Shown here piece after piece: positions 1-8,906 of a stretch of DNA of 64,000 nucleotides. The position numbers and the translations under genes are program-made. The stretch is taken from contig CANMFL010000001.1 in the NCBI GenBank assembly GCA_947497185.1, positions 372,001-436,000 of the forward strand, in the 5' to 3' direction. The notes beneath the pieces were generated by a model, which was not told the DNA's origin, did no database searches, and was given only the letters and a program-made list of their open reading frames with translations. Position 1 is the first letter of the stretch. Each line of letters starts with the position of its first letter. The stretch comes from an uncultured Paracoccaceae bacterium (GTDB taxonomy: Bacteria > Pseudomonadota > Alphaproteobacteria > Rhodobacterales > Rhodobacteraceae).

Positions 1-1
1 C

Positions 2-73
2 GCGGCGGCACTGGCCACGCCGATCAAGCTGAGCGCGGGCAAAAAACGTCATGCTTTGGTGCAGCTGGGTTAG
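2..73 (+). CDS. 3' end of an unidentified gene (partial)
   Basis: An open frame runs in from the window edge and ends with TAG at 71-73; 23 residues are visible, ending KKRHALVQLG. The piece is too short to assign a family. Its stop overlaps tail to tail by three bases with the stop of the small minus-strand gene at 70-225. Convergent overlap of that sort recurs in this window (lexA with comEC), which mildly supports both ends being real. Confidence 0.4.
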   Translation, partial: AAALATPIKLSAGKKRHALVQLG

Positions 74-225
74 GTCAATAGATCAACCACGCACACTATA
101 ATGACAAACGGAATGGAAATGGCCGTCGCAACCAATGCGGCGGCCATTTTCGTCGGGCGTGGACCCGGTGCGACGACACCGGCGACCCGATGCTGATTTA
201 TTTTTGATCTTGATGTAAATTTCAT
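70..225 (-). CDS. Small single-pass membrane protein, 51 aa, unknown function
   Basis: This short frame has a basic, polar N-terminus (MKFTSRSKINQHR), then GVVAPGPRPTK, then one hydrophobic helix of about 22 residues (roughly residues 27-48), and ends VDLLT. A basic head followed by one helix suggests a small inner-membrane protein with the N-terminus in the cytoplasm. No clear Shine-Dalgarno sequence precedes the ATG at 223-225, and the first ten codons are AT-rich, so the start could instead be the internal Met27 just before the helix. It lies between the end of an unknown plus-strand gene and the divergent gene at 274. I do not recognise a family. Confidence 0.45.
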   Translation of the reverse strand: MKFTSRSKINQHRVAGVVAPGPRPTKMAAALVATAISIPFVIIVCVVDLLT

Positions 226-273
226 AGCGGATGTTTACGAGTATTTAGGTTTCAAACTGTTTAACTCAGCAGC

Positions 274-1167
274 ATGAAATTGGATCAAACGACATTTGTA
301 GCGCCGCCTTTTCAACCGCTGCAACAACACCCGCATTTTGCGCAGGCCCTTGCCGGAATGGGCCGGCCAATGACGACCTATGCCGTCCCCGGTGGCGGCA
401 CGGCCCAAGTGTTTACACGGCGCGTTTGGCCATTTCGCAGATCGCTCAAGATGATGTCGCGCGGCCCCTACTGGCCGGAACCCCCGACAGAGAAACAACA
501 ATTTGACGCGCTAAGCATCCTGCGCGACCAGAACGTGCGCCTGATAAACGCGGAAGACACCCCTGACGACGTGTTGATCGCGGCAGGCTATCGCCAAATC
601 ATGACCCCCGCCAGCATTGCCGTGATGGACCTGCGGCACGGGCCGGATGTGCGACGTGCGCTGATGTCGATCAAATGGCGCAATGCGCTGCGCAAAGCCG
701 AAACCGCCGATCTGCGCATTTCCATGCGCAGTTATCAGCACACCACAGACAAATGGCTGCTGGACGAGGACGAAAAACAGCAATCCGCGCGCGGCTACCG
801 CGCCCTGCCCAGTGCCGTGACACAAGCCTATTCCGTGATGAACAAGGGCCAAGCGATCATCGTCACCGCATCACGGGTCGCCGTTCCGATTGCCGCGATG
901 ATCTTCTTACGGCACGGCGCATCTGCGACGTATCACATCGGCTGGACCTCACCCGAAGGCCGTGCATGCAACGCCCATAACCTCTGTCTGGTCAAAGCAA
1001 TGGACGCGCTGGAAAGCTTCGGCACGCAGGTCTTGGACATGGGCACATTGGACACAGCCGCCTCACCTGGGGTCGCGCGGTTCAAGCTGGGGTCTGGCGC
1101 ACAAGCAAAAACGCTGGGCGGGACGTGGCTGCGATTGGCATGTTTTCGCAAACAGCCATTCACCTGA
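274..1167 (+). CDS. GNAT/FemAB-like N-acetyltransferase family protein
   Basis: A 297-residue soluble protein. The C-terminal half (about residues 150-280) has the pattern of the BioF2/FemAB-like acetyltransferase fold: a basic central stretch, a hydrophobic strand (AAMIFL), a YHIGWTS strand, and a terminal GVARFKLGSG motif of the kind that closes the acyl-CoA site in these proteins. The N-terminal part has a basic FTRRVWPFRR segment. The acceptor substrate cannot be read from sequence; family members modify amino groups on small molecules, lipids or peptidoglycan precursors. It starts 48 bases after the divergent small gene and is followed 66 bases later by the PhzF-like gene, so the two may share a transcript. 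Confidence 0.6.
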   Translation: MKLDQTTFVAPPFQPLQQHPHFAQALAGMGRPMTTYAVPGGGTAQVFTRRVWPFRRSLKMMSRGPYWPEPPTEKQQFDALSILRDQNVRLINAEDTPDDVLIAAGYRQIMTPASIAVMDLRHGPDVRRALMSIKWRNALRKAETADLRISMRSYQHTTDKWLLDEDEKQQSARGYRALPSAVTQAYSVMNKGQAIIVTASRVAVPIAAMIFLRHGASATYHIGWTSPEGRACNAHNLCLVKAMDALESFGTQVLDMGTLDTAASPGVARFKLGSGAQAKTLGGTWLRLACFRKQPFT

Positions 1168-1233
1168 GGTGACTTGCAAAATCTGTCGTGGCTGATCATG
1201 CTTTTGAACATCATTGCACAGGACGACAGACCA

Positions 1234-2085
1234 ATGACAATTTACCGAGTTTACGACGTTTTCACCGACGCGGCCTTTGGTGGCAATCCATTGGCTGTGT
1301 TTCCAGACGCGACAGATATCCTCGAAGCCAAACTGCAAAAAATCGCCCGCGAATTTAACTTTTCGGAAACGACCTTTGTCTATCCTGCGGCGGACCCTGC
1401 CCATTCGGCCAAAGTCCGCATATTCACCCCCACCCGCGAATTGCAATTTGCGGGGCATCCGACAATTGGCACCGCTGTGTGCCTGTCTGACCTCGGCCAT
1501 ACAGGACCGATGGTACTAGAACTTGATGTCGGGCCGATCCCTTGCGACGTGTCGGGCCAAACCGCCAGTTTTACCACCAGCGCCCCGCTCGACATCATCG
1601 CGACACCCGAACCAGACCTAGTCGCGGCGGCGATTGGATTGAAACCAGAAGCAATTTCGAACGCAACCCATGTCCCGACCCAAGCGTCACTGGGGCTGGC
1701 GTTCGTGTTTGTCGAACTCAAAACCCGCAATGATCTGCGGGCCTGCCACCCCGTTGCAGAGGCGAGCAAAATCGGTGCTGCCCGTTATCCCGCTGGCATC
1801 GATTTTGCAGTTTTTGCTTACGTGCGGAACGGCGACCATCTGGATGCGCGTATGTTCGCCCCGCTCGACAACATGCCAGAGGACCCCGCAACGGGCAGCG
1901 CCTGTGCGACGATCACCGCCCTGCTGAGCCAAATCGCAGGAAAACCGCTGGCGTTTACCATCCATCAAGGCGACGATATGGGGCGCCCGTCGCGGATCAA
2001 AGCCGCCGCATTGGCGGGTGATCCACACCCGATCAAGATCACCGGCGACGCCATTCTGACAATGGAGGGTCATTTTGTCGGTTAA
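1234..2085 (+). CDS. PhzF family isomerase/epimerase-like protein
   Basis: A 283-residue protein of the PhzF fold (two diaminopimelate-epimerase-like halves). The family signature is intact: the N-terminal YRVYDVFT strand, GGNPLAVF at 16-23, a glutamate at residue 45 in FNFSETTF (position of the catalytic Glu of PhzF), FAGHPTIGT from residue 72, and EDPATGSA in the second half. The frame is open upstream to 1174, but the family starts at MTIYRVYD, so the ATG at 1234 is used. Phenazine genes are absent nearby, so this is a general PhzF-like enzyme of unknown substrate rather than evidence for phenazine synthesis. The 3' end overlaps the ZntB-like gene by 11 bases. Confidence 0.85.
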   Translation: MTIYRVYDVFTDAAFGGNPLAVFPDATDILEAKLQKIAREFNFSETTFVYPAADPAHSAKVRIFTPTRELQFAGHPTIGTAVCLSDLGHTGPMVLELDVGPIPCDVSGQTASFTTSAPLDIIATPEPDLVAAAIGLKPEAISNATHVPTQASLGLAFVFVELKTRNDLRACHPVAEASKIGAARYPAGIDFAVFAYVRNGDHLDARMFAPLDNMPEDPATGSACATITALLSQIAGKPLAFTIHQGDDMGRPSRIKAAALAGDPHPIKITGDAILTMEGHFVG

Positions 2086-3037
2086 CCCCATCCCCGTGTC
2101 CGTCATCGACATTTTCACCGACGGCACCGCCCAAGAAGCCAGTGATACAGACATCGCGCCCTGCGATGGTGCCGCATTTCGGTGGCTGCACTTTGACCTG
2201 AATACGCCCGGCTTAGAGGATTGGTGCACAGCGCATCTGCCCCCCTTGGCATTTCGCACGCTGCTCGCGCTGCGCACACGGCCCCGCGTCGACAGTCACG
2301 ATGACGGGATTTTGCTGACCCTGCGCGGGATCAATCTGAACGACGGCCAAGAGGTCGAAGACATGGTGTCGCTGCGCCTCTGGGCCACGCAAACTCTGGT
2401 CGTTACTGTCAGAAAACAAAGAATTTTCGCGCTCGACGAAGTCAAAGAACAGATCATCACAGGCGACGCGCCCGACACGCCTGCCCGCCTGATTGCGCGG
2501 ATCACCGAACGTCTGGTGGACCGGATTGAAACCGTATCACTTGAATTGGAAGATCGCGCTGAGGAAATGGAAAACTCGGTCTACGACGACAACGGCCCTG
2601 CCCCTGCTGATCTTGCCCCCCTGCGGCGGTCGGTCATCACATTACGCCGCCATATCGGGCCTCTGTCCGAGGCGCTCAGCGAATTGTCCAAGATCGACAC
2701 CCATCTGATTTCGAAGACATTTCGCAATCGCCTGCGCCACACAGCCAACCGCGCAAAACGATCGGTTGATGAGGTCCACGAAGTCGGCGACCGTCTGACC
2801 GCACTCGCGGACCATGTGGAATTGCAACAGGACGGGCGACTGGCGCAAAACAGCTACGTCCTGTCCGTCATTGCCGCGATTTTCCTGCCTTTAGGCTTTT
2901 TGACTGGTCTCTTCGGCGTGAATGTCGGCGGCGTCCCGGGCACCACAAATCCGGACGCGTTTCTCATCCTGTGCGGGGCTATGGTCGCAATCGGCATCCT
3001 GCTTTATATTCTGCTGCGCTGGATCAAGTGGTTCTAA
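2075..3037 (+). CDS. zntB: CorA-type metal transporter, ZntB-like
   Basis: A 320-residue member of the CorA/MIT superfamily. It has a long cytoplasmic alpha/beta domain, then a charged coiled-coil stalk helix (about residues 150-265), then two C-terminal membrane helices separated by GVNVGGVPG near residue 280. The GxN motif is the pore signature; the GVNVGG-x-PG form is usual for the zinc transporter ZntB branch. The protein should assemble as a pentamer in the inner membrane, moving Zn2+ or a related divalent cation. The start is TTG at 2075, five bases after a strong GGAGGG (2064-2069) that lies inside the end of the PhzF-like gene, so translation is probably coupled. The Fur-type regulator follows 57 bases downstream. 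Confidence 0.85.
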   Translation: MSVNPIPVSVIDIFTDGTAQEASDTDIAPCDGAAFRWLHFDLNTPGLEDWCTAHLPPLAFRTLLALRTRPRVDSHDDGILLTLRGINLNDGQEVEDMVSLRLWATQTLVVTVRKQRIFALDEVKEQIITGDAPDTPARLIARITERLVDRIETVSLELEDRAEEMENSVYDDNGPAPADLAPLRRSVITLRRHIGPLSEALSELSKIDTHLISKTFRNRLRHTANRAKRSVDEVHEVGDRLTALADHVELQQDGRLAQNSYVLSVIAAIFLPLGFLTGLFGVNVGGVPGTTNPDAFLILCGAMVAIGILLYILLRWIKWF

Positions 3038-3094
3038 GACTAGCCAGCACCGCCCACACGGTCTAAAGCAGCGGCACGAACGAAAGAGGCACTC

Positions 3095-3508
3095 ATGAGC
3101 AGCGTAATATTGCAACTATGCGAAGCAAAAGGCCTGCGCATGACAGAACAGCGCCGCACGATTGCCAACGTGTTGGAAACGGCGGACGACCATCCCGACG
3201 TCGAAGAGTTGTATAACCGCGCCGTGGCCGCTGACCCGAAAATCTCGTTGGCGACCGTCTACCGCACTGTCAAACTGCTCGAAGAATCCGGCATTTTAGA
3301 AAAGCACGAATTTGGCGATGGCCGCGCCCGCTATGAAACGGCGGATCGCAAACACCACGACCATTTGATCGACATGAACTCTGGCGAGGTCATCGAATTT
3401 GTCGATCCGGATATCGAAGCCCTGCAAGAAAAAATCGCGGCCAAACTCGGCTACCGCCTGATGGGTCACCGTCTGGAGCTATACGGCGTTCCGGTTAAAG
3501 AAGACTAA
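3095..3508 (+). CDS. fur: Fur family metalloregulator (Fur/Mur type)
   Basis: A 137-residue Fur-family repressor. The N-terminal winged helix carries TEQRRTIANVL and SLATVYRTVKLLEE (recognition helix). The hinge has RYETADRKHHDHLID, including the HHDH metal ligands, and the dimer domain follows. The protein has only one cysteine, at residue 9. The two CxxC structural zinc motifs of E. coli Fur are missing, and the usual position reads LIDMNSGEVIEF. This is the form known in alphaproteobacteria as Mur, a manganese-responsive regulator that in Rhodobacteraceae takes part in both iron and manganese control. The ATG follows AAAGAGG with good spacing. It sits after a metal transporter gene, which fits the role but does not prove co-regulation. 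Confidence 0.85.
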   Translation: MSSVILQLCEAKGLRMTEQRRTIANVLETADDHPDVEELYNRAVAADPKISLATVYRTVKLLEESGILEKHEFGDGRARYETADRKHHDHLIDMNSGEVIEFVDPDIEALQEKIAAKLGYRLMGHRLELYGVPVKED

Positions 3509-3742
3509 ACAGGACAGGCTCTGCCGCGACCCGACTGGCAAGCGCCGTCATGGCCGCCCACCCCATCACAAACATACAAAAACGCATTTTCAAATTCCCA
3601 GATGATGCTCAAATTCATGCTGCAAGAATTGAATGAATAAATAGTTACCACAATGCGGGAAAACCTGACCCTTTCCACTTGCGTCAAGGCAGGGTACGCC
3701 AAACCGACAGCCGTAGGGCCTGCATTTTAAAGGATCTCGAAA

Positions 3743-4627
3743 ATGGATAATGCACGCGGTGCGGCGCTGATGGTTTTGGCGATGTTTGGCTTTGCGGTCG
3801 AGGACATGTTGATCAAACAAATGGCCGCGGGATTGCCCGTCGGTCAGGTCATCACAGTGCTGGGCATCGGCGGCGCGATCATCTTTGGCTTTATCGCGCG
3901 ATCCTATGGCGACCGCCTTTGGTCCCGCGATTCCTTGCACCCGAAACTGTTGTTGCGCAACGCTTGCGAAGTCTTTGGCACCTTGGGTTTTGTCGCAGCC
4001 ATTGCCCTGACGCCGATCTCAACGGCCTCTGCGATCTTGCAAGCAACCCCGCTGGTTGTGACGCTAGGCGCCGCTCTTTTCCTTGGAGAAACAGTGGGTT
4101 GGCGGCGTTGGCTCGCGATTGCGATTGGCCTGTTCGGCGTTTTATTGATCATCCGCCCCGGCATGGATGCGTTTGATCCCAAATCCCTGCTGGCCGTGAT
4201 GGGCGTCGTAGGACTTGCCGCGCGTGACCTTGCCACCCGCAGTATCCCGCGCACGATTTCGTCGCGTGTCATCGCGTTTTACGCCTTTGTCGTGTCGATC
4301 ATCACCGGCTTTTTGCTGCTCGCCTTTGGCGTCACAGGCACGACGTGGCTCGTGCCTGACACCACCGATGCGCTGCGCCTGATTGCTGCTGTCGTGGTCG
4401 GTGTGTCCGCCTATTACGCGATCGTCGCGGCCACCCGGATCGGCGAGATGTCCATCGTCGCACCCTTCCGCTATTCGCGGCTGGTCTTTGCGCTGGTCAT
4501 TGGCGTGCTCGCTTTTGGCGAACGCCCCGACGCGCTGACGCTGTTGGGCGGTGTCATCATCGTCGCATCCGGCATTTACACACTTTGGCGCGAAGCAAAA
4601 CTGCGCCGCGCTTCCCCTTCACATTGA
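3743..4627 (+). CDS. DMT family (EamA) transporter
   Basis: A 294-residue integral membrane protein with ten predicted helices arranged as two EamA repeats of five. The first repeat ends near GVLLIIRPG (about residue 130) and the second with LGGVIIVASGIYTLWRE. Short loops and a basic C-terminal tail (REAKLRRA) fit the inside-positive rule. The family exports or exchanges metabolites; the substrate cannot be read from the sequence. Start ATG at 3743 is preceded by AAAGGATCT. A 234-base gap separates it from the Fur-type gene, so it probably has its own promoter. Enolase follows after 51 bases in the same direction. Confidence 0.85.
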   Translation: MDNARGAALMVLAMFGFAVEDMLIKQMAAGLPVGQVITVLGIGGAIIFGFIARSYGDRLWSRDSLHPKLLLRNACEVFGTLGFVAAIALTPISTASAILQATPLVVTLGAALFLGETVGWRRWLAIAIGLFGVLLIIRPGMDAFDPKSLLAVMGVVGLAARDLATRSIPRTISSRVIAFYAFVVSIITGFLLLAFGVTGTTWLVPDTTDALRLIAAVVVGVSAYYAIVAATRIGEMSIVAPFRYSRLVFALVIGVLAFGERPDALTLLGGVIIVASGIYTLWREAKLRRASPSH

Positions 4628-4654
4628 ACCACGCTATAGTTTAGTTAACGCTAA

Positions 4655-6468
<1,814 letters not shown>

Positions 6469-6888
6469 ATGACCGCCGACGACATCATCGCAAAACTCGA
6501 CCTCGCCCCCCATCCCGAAGGCGGCTTTTACCGACAGACATGGGTTGCCCAAAACGAAGGTCGCCCACTTGGCACCGCCATTTATTTCCTATTGAAAGAC
6601 GGCGGCAGCAGCCATTGGCACACCGTTGATGCAACCGAAATTTGGTTCTATCACGCAGGCGCACCGTTGATCTTATCTGTCTCTGCAACCGACGCGGGCC
6701 CCGCACGCGACACGCGCCTCGGCCCCGATGTCATCGCAGGCGACGCACCTCAAGGCATCGTGCCCGAAGGCCACTGGCAAGCTGCCCGCACCACTGGCCA
6801 CTGGACGCTAGTCAGTTGCACCGTCTCACCGGGCTTCACCTTTGACGGCTTCCACCTCGCCCCTCAAGAGTTTGATATCCCACGCTAA
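6469..6888 (+). CDS. Cupin domain protein, DUF985 family
   Basis: A 139-residue single-domain protein. The family signature LAPHPEGGFYRQTW is near the N-terminus (about residues 11-24), then TAIYFLL, SSHWHTVDATEIWFYHAG with the cupin histidines, and a C-terminal SCTVSPGFTFDGFHLA. This is the compact beta-barrel cupin often annotated as DUF985 or cupin_5; the reaction is not firmly established. The ATG immediately follows the stop of the preceding secreted-protein gene, so the three genes from eno form an operon. A pair of palindromes (6931-6972) separates it from the convergent exonuclease gene. Confidence 0.8.
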   Translation: MTADDIIAKLDLAPHPEGGFYRQTWVAQNEGRPLGTAIYFLLKDGGSSHWHTVDATEIWFYHAGAPLILSVSATDAGPARDTRLGPDVIAGDAPQGIVPEGHWQAARTTGHWTLVSCTVSPGFTFDGFHLAPQEFDIPR

Positions 6889-6930
6889 TCACGCATGCCA
6901 ACTCTGTGCTTCTTTGACTTTCTCTAAATC

Positions 6931-6972
6931 CCGGGGTCTGGGGCAGCGCCCCGGCAGAAAACGCAGTTTTCT
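6931..6972. repeat. Double palindrome between convergent genes, likely bidirectional terminator
   Basis: Two adjacent inverted repeats fill the gap between the cupin gene and the exonuclease gene. The first is GC-rich, with CCGGGG (6931-6936) facing CCCCGG (6949-6954) and an alternative inner GGGGC/GCCCC pairing. The second is AGAAAAC (6956-6962) facing GTTTTCT (6966-6972) with a three-base loop. Neither has a classical U-tract, but the position and stability suggest transcript ends for both strands. The composition resembles intergenic palindromes I recall from Rhodobacteraceae; that resemblance is from memory only. Confidence 0.55.
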
Positions 6973-6973
6973 C

Positions 6974-8365
6974 TTAACTGCCGCCCTTCAATATCCGCAA
7001 ATGTTTGTTGGTCTCGTCCAGCAGCGCACCATAGGTCGCGATCCCCCGCCCCTCAAGCGCTTGGATCATCGCGATCAGTGCCGCTGCCGTGGCCTTCGCG
7101 TCGCCCAGTGCCGTATGCCGCGCGGCGTCGGGGATGGTGATGTTCAAACGGTCACAGATTGCGTCCAACGTATGCACCGCCGATCCGCCAAATACGGCGG
7201 CAGATAGCAGCACCGTGTCCACGACCGGATTGTCAAAAACCAAGCCCGCAGCCTCGGCTTCTTTCGTCAAAAACGCCATGTCGAACGGCGCGTTATGCGC
7301 GACCAAAACCGCGTCTTTGGCAAAGCTGTGGAACTGCGTACAGACGGGCTGAAAACTGGGCGCGTCTTTCACCATACTGTCGTCGATCCGGTGCACATCC
7401 GTTGATCGCGCGGGTATCAAAACGCCCGGATTAACCAAGCTTTCGAACTTTTCGCCCGCGATTACCTTGCCGTTCACGATCCGCACCGCTCCCAATTGCA
7501 CAACCGCGTCCCGCGCAGGGTCCAGCCCCGTGGTTTCGGTGTCGAACACCACAAAAACCAAATCGCGCAGCCGCGTCGCACTTAACTCCGACGACGCAGT
7601 TGGCGTTAACAAATCAAAATCATAGGTCAGCGGGCGCGCCTCGCTAAGCAATGCGCGCGGCTCTAGCATCAGCGTATAGCCCTGCCCCGCACCAAAGGTC
7701 CGAATGCGCCCAGAATACACATCACCACAATGCGCCTTTACCTTGATTTCGAGCCGGTTTTCCTGCGCCTCTTCCATCTGCGCGAGCGCCTTTAAAATCG
7801 GTGCCTCTTTCAGATAATTGAACACCGACGTCTTCAGCTTTGCCGTTCCCACACGTTCCATCATTGCCGCTGCTTGCCCGTCATACAGCACGATCTGATG
7901 CTCCGCGCTGACAAGGATCGTGGCGACAGGAATATCCGTCAGAATAGCGATTAACCGTTCGCTTTGTTGCGCCAACTGCTTAATTTTGGGGTTATCTTCG
8001 ACGCAACCGCGTTTATCCATCGCCGCCTGCAACGCCGTCACGGCTGGCGCCAGATCGCCCAAGTATTTCGCAGCTTTTGCATCCAGCGGCGCACCGCAAT
8101 CGGTATGCGCCCGCACCCGCAAATTGGCCGCAATCGCTTCCACAGGTTTGCTGACGTGATCGTCAAACAGCAACCAAATCGCCGTCGTCACCCCCAGCAT
8201 ACCAAAGCCAGCAACAATCCCGACAGTCATCAACGCAGCCCAATCTTCCGCATGGGTTAACTGCCGCGACCCAAACCAAAGTGCGATCAAGATCACGGCA
8301 AGGCTGCCAAGCCCGAACAGACAGAACACCAGAAAAACCCGTATGCGCAAACTGAGGTGGGTCAT
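6974..8365 (-). CDS. Membrane-anchored PAS / DnaQ-like 3'-5' exonuclease
   Basis: A 463-residue fusion. Two N-terminal membrane helices (about residues 8-30 and 44-66) are followed by a HAMP-like linker, a PAS-like segment (about 135-230, with ATILVSAEHQIVLYDGQA), and a C-terminal DEDDh exonuclease domain (about 268-440). The exonuclease motifs are intact: VFDTETTGLDP (ExoI), LVAHNAPFDMAFL (ExoII) and HTALGDAKATA with the ExoIII histidine. It resembles the epsilon subunit of DNA polymerase III only in this last domain, so a replication role is unlikely. It is the last gene of the acetate block, one base after an unknown membrane protein and downstream of a nucleotidyltransferase-domain protein. 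A signalling or nucleotide-turnover role is inferred. Confidence 0.8.
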   Translation of the reverse strand: MTHLSLRIRVFLVFCLFGLGSLAVILIALWFGSRQLTHAEDWAALMTVGIVAGFGMLGVTTAIWLLFDDHVSKPVEAIAANLRVRAHTDCGAPLDAKAAKYLGDLAPAVTALQAAMDKRGCVEDNPKIKQLAQQSERLIAILTDIPVATILVSAEHQIVLYDGQAAAMMERVGTAKLKTSVFNYLKEAPILKALAQMEEAQENRLEIKVKAHCGDVYSGRIRTFGAGQGYTLMLEPRALLSEARPLTYDFDLLTPTASSELSATRLRDLVFVVFDTETTGLDPARDAVVQLGAVRIVNGKVIAGEKFESLVNPGVLIPARSTDVHRIDDSMVKDAPSFQPVCTQFHSFAKDAVLVAHNAPFDMAFLTKEAEAAGLVFDNPVVDTVLLSAAVFGGSAVHTLDAICDRLNITIPDAARHTALGDAKATAAALIAMIQALEGRGIATYGALLDETNKHLRILKGGS

Positions 8366-8366
8366 A

Positions 8367-8888
8367 TCACATCACGTTGCACGCAGTTGTCAGGATCGGC
8401 GCATCTGCATCCATCTGCCGCCAATCGGCATTCAGGATTTCACCATCAGCGCCAAACTCAGCACCGTCGACCAAATCAGCACGCGCATTTTCCGCGCAAT
8501 CGAACAGCGCTGGCACCTTTGCGATCTGTTGCCAGCGACCATAAAAAACAAGGTCAACAAGCCGTTGATCCGGCCTGTCAGGATGGATACGCAGACTGCC
8601 CTGATCCACCGCGACAAAGCGGCTCACATAGGCTTTCAGATAGGTCCAAGGGCGGTAAACCTGTTTGTTCTCAATCGCTTCTGCGACCACAAATTGATCC
8701 GGCATCGTGGCCGTCGTCCGGCTGAACCAGCCATATTCACTGCTGATCGTGGCAAGCAGTATCGCCCCGCCACCCGCAACCGGCACCAACCACGACGGCA
8801 ACCGCCCCTTGAGAACACGGTTCACCGCCCACATGAAAAGGGCGGCCGCAACGCCTGCGAAAATCGTGCCGATCAGTTCGTAAAACAT
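8367..8888 (-). CDS. Unknown membrane protein of the acetate block, 173 aa
   Basis: Two N-terminal hydrophobic helices (about residues 5-24 and 33-48, split by the basic loop NRVLKGRLP) are followed by a soluble domain of about 120 residues. That domain has a conserved-looking core: RPWTYLKAYVSRFVAVD, DLVFYGRWQQIAKVP and DCAENARADL. Both soluble-domain cysteines (DCAEN and TACNVM) could pair if the domain faces the periplasm. I do not recognise the family. The ATG follows a good AGGAG. It sits between the DUF294 protein (18 bases upstream) and the PAS-exonuclease (1 base downstream), so it is almost certainly cotranscribed with both. Confidence 0.75.
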   Translation of the reverse strand: MFYELIGTIFAGVAAALFMWAVNRVLKGRLPSWLVPVAGGGAILLATISSEYGWFSRTTATMPDQFVVAEAIENKQVYRPWTYLKAYVSRFVAVDQGSLRIHPDRPDQRLVDLVFYGRWQQIAKVPALFDCAENARADLVDGAEFGADGEILNADWRQMDADAPILTTACNVM

Positions 8889-8906
8889 CGGGCTTCTCCT
8901 GTTAAC

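Noticed and set aside
3505..3702. 65-codon minus-strand frame in the fur/DMT gap
   Set aside because: No Shine-Dalgarno, no hydrophobic or family pattern, and poor codon use; treated as non-coding.
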